A DNA stretch of 7,521 bases from Gammaproteobacteria bacterium. GTDB taxonomy: Bacteria > Pseudomonadota > Gammaproteobacteria > Chromatiales > Chromatiaceae. The notes below the pieces were generated by a model. The model was given only the letters and a program-made list of their open reading frames with translations. It was not told where the DNA came from and searched no databases. The stretch is from assembly GCA_015231665.1 (NCBI GenBank), contig JADGBD010000093.1, forward strand, positions 1 to 7,521. The letters are read 5' to 3'. The stretch's first letter is position 1. Each line of letters begins with the position of its first letter. Below, in pieces: positions 1 to 6,173 of the stretch. The position numbers and the translations under genes are program-made.

Positions 1-1
1 C

Positions 2-433
2 GTGCTGCATGTTATTTACGTTGGCCTGCAACTCTACGGCTGGTACCACTGGCTGCATGGCGGTCGTGAGCAAGGCAGGCTGGAGGTGAGCCGAGTGGCG
101 CCGTCGGGGCTGTTGCTCTGGCCACTGGGGATAGCTGTTGTCAGTCTGATCTGGGGGTATCTGATGGCCAGCTACACCGATGCGGCACTGCCCTACGCCG
201 ATGCCTTTACCACCGTGGCCAGCTTGGCGGCCCAGTGGCTGCTGGCGCGCAAGAAGCTGGAATCCTGGTTGCTGTGGATCAGTGTCGATGTCGTTGCCAT
301 TGGCATCTACTGGTCACGGGATTTGATGCTGACCAGCGGGCTCTATCTGGTGTTTTTGGGCTTGGCGATACTTGGTTTCTTCGCCTGGCGCCGCAGTTGG
401 CTGGGCGCGGAGCCGGCCGCTCAGACGGCATGA
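2..433 (+). CDS. pnuC: PnuC-type nicotinamide riboside transporter, C-terminal part (5' end outside window)
   Basis: Inner-membrane facilitator that would import nicotinamide riboside for NAD salvage. The 143 visible residues hold about four hydrophobic segments (roughly residues 36-56, 68-82, 89-104 and 112-129). The segment around 83-95 (RKKLESWLLWIS), followed by IGIYW and a Gly-Leu-Tyr helix ending in FFAWRR, matches the C-terminal half of the PnuC family. Full-length members have about 200-240 residues and more membrane helices, so the GTG at position 2 is very probably an internal valine and the true start lies to the left. The stop codon overlaps the next start as ATGA. PnuC relatives can carry thiamine or riboflavin instead; the adjoining NadR-type kinase argues for nicotinamide riboside. 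Family assignment is confident, substrate is inferred from context. Confidence 0.88.
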   Translation: MLHVIYVGLQLYGWYHWLHGGREQGRLEVSRVAPSGLLLWPLGIAVVSLIWGYLMASYTDAALPYADAFTTVASLAAQWLLARKKLESWLLWISVDVVAIGIYWSRDLMLTSGLYLVFLGLAILGFFAWRRSWLGAEPAAQTA

Positions 434-1455
434 CTACCGGGCTCTTGCTGGGCAAGTTCGCGCCCCTGCACCGGGGGCACCAGCTGCTCATGGAAACGGC
501 CCTGGCTGAGAACGAGCAGGTGCTGGCGATGATCTACCACGCTCCTGATGTCACCGATGTTCCCCTGCCGGTGCGCGCCGGCTGGATTCGGGATATCTAT
601 CCGCGCGTGGAGGTGATCGAGGCCTGGGACGGCCCGCTGGAGGTGGGCGATGCCCCGGAGCTGCAGCGTCGCCACGAGGAATACATCTTGTCGCGGTTGG
701 CGGGCCGTCGCGTGGACCGGTTCTATTCCAGCGAGTTCTACGGCGCCCATGTCAGCCGCGCCCTGCAGGCCGAGGATCGACGGGTGGACGAGGCCCGCCA
801 GCAGGTGCCGATCTCGGCCACCGCCATCCGCGCCGACCCCTACAACAATCGCCACTTTCTCGAGCCGCGGGTCTATCGCGATCTGGTAAGCCGGGTGGTC
901 CTGCTGGGCGCCCCCTCCACCGGCAAGACGACCCTGGCCGAGGCCCTGGCGCGCCATCATGCGACCTGCTGGATGCCGGAGTACGGCAGAGAATACTGGG
1001 CGCGTCACCAGCAAGATCGGCGACTCTCGCCGCAGCAGCTGCTGGAGATTGCCGAGGGCCATCGCCGGCGCGAGGATGTGCTGATGACCCAGGCCAACCG
1101 CTTTCTCTTTGTCGATACCGATGCCAGCACCACGCGTCACTTTGCCCGCTACTACCACGGATGGGTCGATCCCCGTCTGGAGGCGCTGGCGGAGGAGACG
1201 GCGCGCCGCTACGATCTGTTCCTGCTGTGCGAGGACGATATTCCCTACGACGACAGCTGGGATCGCTCCGGCGAGGGGAATCGCCGGATCATGCAGGCGC
1301 AGATTCGCGCGGAGCTGACGCAGCGACGCATGCCCTATTTCGCACTGAAGGGCAGCCTGGCAGAGCGCCTGCAGCAGGTGGAGGGGATACTGCGCCGCTT
1401 CAGGAAATACCCTCCGCTGGCGGAATCTCTGGCAGTTCAGAACGATAGGCGATGA
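430..1455 (+). CDS. nadR: Bifunctional NMN adenylyltransferase / ribosylnicotinamide kinase (NadR without HTH domain)
   Basis: Cytoplasmic 341-residue enzyme for the last two steps of NAD salvage: NR + ATP to NMN, then NMN + ATP to NAD+. The N-terminal nucleotidyltransferase domain shows GKFAPLHRGH at residues 8-17 (the family HxGH motif) and ISATAIR at 128-134 (the second signature, usually ISxTxxR). The C-terminal kinase domain shows a Walker A, GAPSTGKT, at 160-167 and a Walker-B-like FVDTD around 227-231. I chose ATG 430 because it overlaps the pnuC stop as ATGA and lies seven residues before the first motif. The frame stays open upstream to 235, but that stretch is the pnuC shadow. The ribosome-binding sequence is weak (GGAG about 17 bases upstream), so translational coupling to pnuC is likely. 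Enterobacterial NadR is about 410 residues with an N-terminal helix-turn-helix; that domain is absent, so a repressor role is unlikely. The 3' end overlaps the convergent ligase gene. Confidence 0.92.
   Translation: MTTGLLLGKFAPLHRGHQLLMETALAENEQVLAMIYHAPDVTDVPLPVRAGWIRDIYPRVEVIEAWDGPLEVGDAPELQRRHEEYILSRLAGRRVDRFYSSEFYGAHVSRALQAEDRRVDEARQQVPISATAIRADPYNNRHFLEPRVYRDLVSRVVLLGAPSTGKTTLAEALARHHATCWMPEYGREYWARHQQDRRLSPQQLLEIAEGHRRREDVLMTQANRFLFVDTDASTTRHFARYYHGWVDPRLEALAEETARRYDLFLLCEDDIPYDDSWDRSGEGNRRIMQAQIRAELTQRRMPYFALKGSLAERLQQVEGILRRFRKYPPLAESLAVQNDRR
1400..1455. other. Tail-to-tail overlap of two convergent genes
   Basis: The last 56 bases of nadR on the + strand (stop TGA 1453-1455) are also the last 56 bases of the ligase gene on the - strand (stop read from 1400-1402). 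Both frames continue past their last recognisable domain motif into the overlap, about 18 codons each. There is no intergenic space, and I saw no clear hairpin plus T-run in or near it, so transcripts from each unit may run into the other. Confidence 0.9.
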
Positions 1456-2812
1456 CCTTGCCACCGGGCCGATGCGCGCCCAGCTGGCTATCTTCGATGA
1501 TCTCCAAAGGCAATGCCCCGAACAACTGCGCCATGCCCGCGCGCAGGGCATCCTGATCGATGGGCCTACCCAGCCCTGGCCGGATTCTCAGGCGCAGCGA
1601 GGCATCGGCCCGCTGCAGCAGTTCATGCTGCAGCCACAGCTGGGTTCTGAGGACATAGGCGATATCCAGGGGATGGACCGGGCTGCCGCTCAGGGAGCGA
1701 AAAAGCACGGGCCTGCGCGCCTGCAGATCGACAAGACGCGGCGCGGGATCGCCAGGCGTTCCCTGTGGCAGCAAGCGGGCAAAGTCGCCGGTGCGGTAGC
1801 GCAGCAGCGGCAGGTAGGGATTGCGCCCACCGCTGAGGCAAATCTCGCCCATCTCGCCCGGAGGCAGGGGCGCGCCCGCTTCATCCACGATCTCGATCCA
1901 GAGGTCGGGGGGCAGCTGGCTGAAGCCTTCGCCCTCGGCGCTGCTGTAGGCGATGGGGCCGGTTTCCGTGGTCGAGTAGAAATCGATCAGGGGGCAGGCG
2001 TAGCGCGCCTGCAGGGCCTGTTTCAGTGCGTCCGCAAGGCTGGTGGCGGTGGATATCATCGCCTTGGGGCGGTAGTCGATCCCCCAGCGCGCATACTCGG
2101 CGAAGGCGATGGGGTCGCCGGTGAGAAACTCCGGCTGTAACTGCGCGAAGAAGCGTTTTGCCCGCTCGGCATCCCAGCTGGCCTCGTGCAGGTTGACCTT
2201 GGCAAAGCCGGCGTTGTTCCAGACGGCGAAGACGTTGGGGAAGATGACAGTGCGGGCCTCGGCGCCGAGGTTGACACAGGCCAGGTGCTGAGCGGAGAAC
2301 TCTGGCCTTACCCCGTGCTGCGCCAGGGCGAACTCCAGCAGAGGATGGTTGAGGGCCACGCTGGCCGGATGGTTGGGCACGTCGAGGGCGTGACCGGTGC
2401 TGGTGCCGTTGGTCTCGTAAACGATGAGGCGAGAAAGATCGGCATCCTGGGGTACCAGCTGCTCGATGCGCAGGGCGATATCCTCACGCTGCATGGTCTC
2501 GATGTAGCCCCAGTCCCGGCGGATGTTGAACCCCAGGGGCAGACGCTGGCGAAACAGCGGCACCTGCGCACGCAGTTGCTCCAGCCAGCGGACCAGCCAC
2601 TCGGGTGGCTCGGGCGACCAGCGCGGACGCTGCTCGGCGATACGACGCCGGTAGGCCGCGACAGGGGGCAGATCGGCGGCGATCAGGCGATCACCCACCT
2701 GGTAGTTCCAGCGCGGGGCGTCGGCGTGATCGTGGAGGAGGCGGAACATCCGCCAGCCCGCCTCGGTGAGCAGGGGGTTGCGCGCTTTGCGGGCTTCGAA
2801 TTCAGCGTGCAT
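1400..2812 (-). CDS. PaaK-like adenylate-forming enzyme (acyl-CoA ligase superfamily), substrate unknown
   Basis: A 470-residue protein of the AMP-forming ligase superfamily, closest in layout to phenylacetate-CoA ligase and CapK-type proteins. Core motifs occur in order: a phosphate-binding loop NGTSTGH at 135-141 (variant of the usual SGTTG), FYSTTETG at 278-285 (A5 motif, Glu283 expected to contact ATP/Mg), YRTGD at 339-343 (A7, Asp343 expected to bind the ribose), a hinge-like region near 366-384 and GGK at 450-452, where Lys452 fits the catalytic lysine of the C-terminal subdomain. The enzyme should therefore adenylate a carboxylate, and may transfer it to CoA or another acceptor. No phenylacetate, lipid or polysaccharide genes are nearby; it is the last gene of a MoxR/VWA operon. 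Its ATG directly follows the stop of the upstream gene (TAG-ATG, no gap), with GGGAG six bases before the start. The superfamily call is firm; substrate and role are not. Confidence 0.85.
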   Translation of the reverse strand: MHAEFEARKARNPLLTEAGWRMFRLLHDHADAPRWNYQVGDRLIAADLPPVAAYRRRIAEQRPRWSPEPPEWLVRWLEQLRAQVPLFRQRLPLGFNIRRDWGYIETMQREDIALRIEQLVPQDADLSRLIVYETNGTSTGHALDVPNHPASVALNHPLLEFALAQHGVRPEFSAQHLACVNLGAEARTVIFPNVFAVWNNAGFAKVNLHEASWDAERAKRFFAQLQPEFLTGDPIAFAEYARWGIDYRPKAMISTATSLADALKQALQARYACPLIDFYSTTETGPIAYSSAEGEGFSQLPPDLWIEIVDEAGAPLPPGEMGEICLSGGRNPYLPLLRYRTGDFARLLPQGTPGDPAPRLVDLQARRPVLFRSLSGSPVHPLDIAYVLRTQLWLQHELLQRADASLRLRIRPGLGRPIDQDALRAGMAQLFGALPLEIIEDSQLGAHRPGGKVIAYRSELPEIPPAEGIS

Positions 2813-3406
2813 CTACCACTCCCGATTGGCCTTGGCCGCCGCTTCCCGGGCCTCTCTGGCCTCCATCTCGGCGCGCAGCTTGCGCGCCCGCTCCGCCTCG
2901 GCCCGGGCGCGGCTGGCGCGGATCACCCGTTCTCGCTCCAGGCTATCGAGTGATTTCAAGCGATCCGCAGCCTGGTTGGGGCTCTCGCCGGCCGGGCGCA
3001 GCTGCAAGGCATCCAGAACCAGACGGACCAACTCCTCGCGCCTTTCGGGGTCGGTGACAAACAGCTCGGCATCGATGAGATTCCCCAGTTCGTGCAGCCC
3101 CTCGGCGAGCAGGGTCTTGATTGGCCCGAGCAACTCTGCGCGCTGTACAAACCAGTCATCGTGGAGTAGCCAGCAGGCGATGAGCAGCAGCCGAGCCGGG
3201 TTGCGCTCGGCCAGCTTGGCCGGTTGAAAGGCGTTGGCCTCTTTCAGGGTCGGCAGGGTTCCGCCGATGGCCAGCAGGAGATCGCTGGCCACTGCTGCCA
3301 GATCCACCTTGCCGCGCTTGCGGATCAGCGGTTCGTCCAGAAACAGGCTCGGCGTCTCCGTCAGGCGGCGCAGCAGATGTTCCAGCGATGGCCCCTCGCG
3401 GCTCAT
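2813..3406 (-). CDS. Unrecognised 197-residue operon protein with charged coiled-coil tail
   Basis: I do not recognise a named family. The protein appears soluble, with no signal peptide. Residues 1-115 look like a helical globular domain, including a leucine-rich stretch (LLLAIGG at 43-49, RLLLIACWLLHDDWF around 72-86). A compact motif follows, DPERREELVRLVLDALQLRP at 119-138, then QAADRL-x-x-LDS-x-ERERVI at 145-162. The last 40 residues are nearly all Ala, Arg and Glu, typical of a single long helix or coiled coil, and end in Trp. The start overlaps the stop of the VWA-metallopeptidase gene as ATGA and is preceded by a strong AGGGAGG seven bases away. Its fixed place between the VWA protein and the ligase suggests an adaptor or assembly subunit of the same complex. 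This is inference from context only. Confidence 0.75.
   Translation of the reverse strand: MSREGPSLEHLLRRLTETPSLFLDEPLIRKRGKVDLAAVASDLLLAIGGTLPTLKEANAFQPAKLAERNPARLLLIACWLLHDDWFVQRAELLGPIKTLLAEGLHELGNLIDAELFVTDPERREELVRLVLDALQLRPAGESPNQAADRLKSLDSLERERVIRASRARAEAERARKLRAEMEAREAREAAAKANREW
2819..2823 (-). promoter_or_regulatory. Ribosome-binding site of the ligase gene
   Basis: Reads GGGAG on the - strand, six bases before ATG 2812, inside the last codons of the preceding gene. It supports that ATG as the start and shows that the stop-start junction without a gap has its own initiation signal. Confidence 0.65.
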
Positions 3407-5175
3407 GGTCTGGCCTCCCTGTGATAGGTGGCGCGGGCGAATGCGCGGGCAAAATCCAGCAACTCGGCTTCGCTGGAGACCAGCGCCACGCGCCAGCCGA
3501 TCGATTGCAGGCGCTTGATCGCCTGCTTTTCCGCCCCTCCCTGTCGATAGGGCATATTCAGCACCGCCGTGGCCCCGCCGCCGGCCTTGTGCACTGCCTG
3601 CTCAGCCACCTGCCAGCCATCGGGGAACTGATTGAGCATGTAGAACCAGTCGGCATCGCTGATCACCAGGATGTGCAGCGGTCGCTTGGGCGGTGGGGCA
3701 TCGAGGATGCTCTGCTTGAGCCTGCCGGCGCCGAAGGCGTAGCCGGTTCCCAGATAGCCGGTGAGCAGGCGCAGGATGGCGCTTTCGCTGCGCACTAAGC
3801 CCTCGGTCTGGTCGAACTCGCCCGGTTCTCCCGACAGGCAGGCCATCGCCCTGGCGCCGGCGCGCAAGGCCGACAGGGCCACAACGGTGCCGGCCAGCAC
3901 CGGGTAGGAGAGCTGAAGGGCAGGGTTGACCATGGAGCCGGAACAATCGATGCCCAGATAGAGATCCAGCGGTTGTCTTTCCGGGTCACTGCCCTCGGTG
4001 CTGCCGAAGCTGCGTTGCAGGGTGGTGATACCGGGAATGACGGTGGGACTGCGGCTGACCGACTCCAGCCAGTCGACGCTGGCAATCGGTTCTCCTGTGT
4101 CCCAGGGATCGAGCCCCTCGGGCAGGGGATCGCTGGCGCGTGGCACCTGCCGCTGCGGGAAGGGGATCAGGTGACGTCGGGCCAGCTCCCGGTAGTAGCG
4201 CATCAGCAGCCGCTTCTCGTCCACCTTGACGCCGGTGGCCTTCATCAGCGCGGTGTAGTCGGCTGGCCGGCGGTAGCGCCGCTTCCGGCCACCGCGCCCC
4301 TCGGGCCTTGCTTGCTCCGGGTTCTCCATGGCCCCTGGCTCGTCAGAGGGGAGGTCGATGCCGGAGAGTTCCGGATCGTCGCGGGGATGCAGGACGTCGG
4401 TCACCTCGTCCTCGTCCATCTCCGCCAGGCCGTCGGGGATGACCTCGCCGGCACCGGCTTCGAGCACATCCAGCAGGCTGGCGAAGGTTTTGGCGCCGTC
4501 CTTCTCCTGCGCCAGGTAGGGGTAGAGCAGGGCGGCGAAACGTCCTGCGCCTTCCAGCCAGTCGCGCCCGTAGACCCGCAGGATGCGCGCGCCCAGGCCC
4601 GCGTCCGCCTGCAGTTCGGGGGTGATGGGCGGGGTGCTGAGGGTGCCTGCCTGCAATGACCAGAGCTGCTCGTAGATGCGCATGTAGAGATTCCACAGCG
4701 CGCTGGGTTGCTGGTCGCCACGCAAGGCCCGGTAGAGGCCGGGCAGATCGAGTCCCTCGGCTCGGGTCAGTCGGTCGTTGATGAGCAGGTCAGTGTAGAG
4801 GTTGCCGACAAAGGGGGCGAACCGGGTCAGGCCCGGCAGGGCGGCGCGCAGGCGCGCCAGCAGGCGGGCGTTGTCGGCCAGATCCGCCGGCGCCAGCACG
4901 TGGTGGCCGATCTCGTGGGCCAGCACCTCCCTGGCAAAGTCGCCCAGTCCCTGCTCGGCCACCTGGCGCAGGCTCACCAGAATGGCGTGATCATCCAGAC
5001 GGATCATGGCAAAACTGCCGCTGAGGCCCTCGCGTTTCTCATCGGCGCGACTGAGCAGCCAGCGGGGTTCGTTGAGCTTGGTGAAGCGACTCCAGACCTC
5101 GAGGGCCGGCTGCCAGGCCGCTCGCCACAGGGGCAGCAGTTGTTCCGGGTCAGACTGGGCGCCTGCCATGCCCAT
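3403..5175 (-). CDS. Putative metallopeptidase fused to a von Willebrand factor A domain
   Basis: A 590-residue cytoplasmic protein with no signal peptide. The N-terminal domain carries HEIGH at 87-91, a zinc HExxH motif, followed by NLYTDLLINDRL at 125-136. The Asn-x3-Asp-x2-Ile-Asn pattern there resembles the putative metallopeptidases (DUF2201 type) paired with VWA domains; Asp129 is a candidate further metal ligand. The middle (about 245-305) is a low-complexity linker, first acidic (EMDEDE, HPRDDPE), then basic (RGGRKRRYRRP). The C-terminal VWA domain starts near 402 and has an intact MIDAS, DCSGS at 410-414, with Thr478 and Asp507 (in ISDAD) as likely remaining metal contacts. VWA proteins of this kind are usual partners of MoxR ATPases such as the one two genes upstream. 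The start overlaps the previous stop as TGATG, with GAGG five bases before the ATG. Whether it cleaves protein, and which, is unknown. Confidence 0.86.
   Translation of the reverse strand: MGMAGAQSDPEQLLPLWRAAWQPALEVWSRFTKLNEPRWLLSRADEKREGLSGSFAMIRLDDHAILVSLRQVAEQGLGDFAREVLAHEIGHHVLAPADLADNARLLARLRAALPGLTRFAPFVGNLYTDLLINDRLTRAEGLDLPGLYRALRGDQQPSALWNLYMRIYEQLWSLQAGTLSTPPITPELQADAGLGARILRVYGRDWLEGAGRFAALLYPYLAQEKDGAKTFASLLDVLEAGAGEVIPDGLAEMDEDEVTDVLHPRDDPELSGIDLPSDEPGAMENPEQARPEGRGGRKRRYRRPADYTALMKATGVKVDEKRLLMRYYRELARRHLIPFPQRQVPRASDPLPEGLDPWDTGEPIASVDWLESVSRSPTVIPGITTLQRSFGSTEGSDPERQPLDLYLGIDCSGSMVNPALQLSYPVLAGTVVALSALRAGARAMACLSGEPGEFDQTEGLVRSESAILRLLTGYLGTGYAFGAGRLKQSILDAPPPKRPLHILVISDADWFYMLNQFPDGWQVAEQAVHKAGGGATAVLNMPYRQGGAEKQAIKRLQSIGWRVALVSSEAELLDFARAFARATYHREARP
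3414..3420 (-). promoter_or_regulatory. Strong ribosome-binding site of the 197-residue gene
   Basis: Reads AGGGAGG on the - strand, seven bases before ATG 3406. It is close to the ideal anti-16S complement and the best such site in the operon. It fixes the start and suggests that this small protein is made at least as abundantly as its neighbours. Confidence 0.7.
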
Positions 5176-6173
5176 CAGAGCCTCGCCACGAGGAAGATGT
5201 GGTGGCTGTGCGGCAGGGTCACGGCCAGGGTGTGCTCGGTGGCGGCGAGGGAGGACCAGTCGGCCAGTTGCGGCAGATGGGCCCGCAGCTCACCCCGGCT
5301 GACATTGCCTTTGCGATCCAGGCCGAACTGGCTCCATTCCACCGGCTCGCCGGGGGGCAGTTCCGTGCCGTAACGACGCATCACCAGGCCGAAGCCATCG
5401 GCAAAGAGGGTCCAGGCCTGTTGGCGATCGAAGGCATAGAGCTGATCTCCGAAGCGGGCCACCTCGGGAGGCTCGACGAAGGGACCGCCGAAGCCCTGGA
5501 AGCCGCCGGTGCGACCCACCAGATGCAGTGAGGGTTCGACCGGATGCGCAGCGGGCCGATACCAGGGGTTTGCCAGTCGCTCGAGGAGATCTTCCGGTAG
5601 ATCGTCCGGTTTCAGATCGAACAGCGGGGCGAGAATCTCTCGGGGCAGCTGGGCAGCGGCGGTCAATGCCCCCTCGCGGTAATGGGCCATGCCGCAGCGC
5701 CAGGCGGCAACGCTGCCTGCTTCAAGCCAGCGCTCGGGCGTCTCGATCGACGGCGTCAGGGCCTGCATGAGCTCGATCCAGCGATCGGCATCGGCGGCCG
5801 GCTCCATCGCCAGGTTGTACACCGCGTTGCTCAGGCTGCGGATCAGTCGCTCGGGGTCCTCGGCAATCAGCGCCGCCTGAGTCGGCAGGAGTTGCCGGAA
5901 GGCGCGATCCAGCTGTGGCAGATGGGAACCTGGCCCCATGAGTTCCAGCCCGGTCAGATGCAGGCAAACGTCGAAAAGCACCGACACCACCGGGTCGAGC
6001 CTGTCCGCAGCGACCTTGGCCACGGCCTCGGCGACCGGCGCGGCCTGGTCGCGCAGCACGGCGGCGAAGCGCTCGCCGTCCAGCCGTCGGTTCTGCTGCT
6101 GGGCGCGGAGGAAGCGCTGGTTGAACGTCTCGCGCTGACCTGTCAGGGCGTCGGCGAAGGCTTGCGCACTCAT
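5175..6173 (-). CDS. Unrecognised 332-residue protein of the MoxR/VWA operon
   Basis: I cannot name the function from the sequence. It appears soluble, with no signal peptide or membrane helix. Residues 1-200 are mostly helical, with a Trp/Arg-rich stretch AAWRCGMAHYREGAL at 156-170 and a PLFDLKPDDLPEDLLERL segment at 183-200. A distinctive glycine-rich element follows, GRTGGFQGFGGPF at 220-232 then EPPEV, and the C-terminus is beta-rich and ends in HSHHIFLVARL. Small accessory proteins with such elements occur beside MoxR-VWA pairs; one possibility is a relative of the bpX domains of MoxR-VWA-beta-propeller ternary systems, an impression from memory only. I chose ATG 6173 because it overlaps the ATPase stop as ATGA. 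An open extension to 6281 merely overlaps the ATPase, and ATG 6182 is an alternative. No well-spaced ribosome-binding site precedes 6173, so coupling to the ATPase is expected. Confidence 0.78.
   Translation of the reverse strand: MSAQAFADALTGQRETFNQRFLRAQQQNRRLDGERFAAVLRDQAAPVAEAVAKVAADRLDPVVSVLFDVCLHLTGLELMGPGSHLPQLDRAFRQLLPTQAALIAEDPERLIRSLSNAVYNLAMEPAADADRWIELMQALTPSIETPERWLEAGSVAAWRCGMAHYREGALTAAAQLPREILAPLFDLKPDDLPEDLLERLANPWYRPAAHPVEPSLHLVGRTGGFQGFGGPFVEPPEVARFGDQLYAFDRQQAWTLFADGFGLVMRRYGTELPPGEPVEWSQFGLDRKGNVSRGELRAHLPQLADWSSLAATEHTLAVTLPHSHHIFLVARL

Noticed and set aside
235..429. N-terminal extension of nadR by 65 codons
   Set aside because: It lies wholly inside the pnuC coding region in another frame, has no family similarity, and the ATG at 430 sits just before the first catalytic motif with an ATGA overlap.
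421..1551. Long - strand open frame opposite nadR
   Set aside because: Composition is typical of the antisense shadow of a GC-rich gene; it has no recognisable motif, while the + strand frame carries two catalytic domains.
1400..2812. Naming the ligase paaK and inferring phenylacetate degradation
   Set aside because: There are no other paa genes nearby, and the phosphate loop and N-terminus differ from the usual PaaK pattern; only the superfamily can be supported.
2186..2953. Long + strand open frame opposite the ligase gene
   Set aside because: It is antisense to a frame with clear adenylation motifs, crosses into the next gene and shows only GC-driven repetitive composition.
3973..5373. 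+ strand open frames opposite the VWA-metallopeptidase gene
   Set aside because: Both (3973-4659 and 4708-5373) lie antisense to motif-bearing coding sequence and resemble no known protein.
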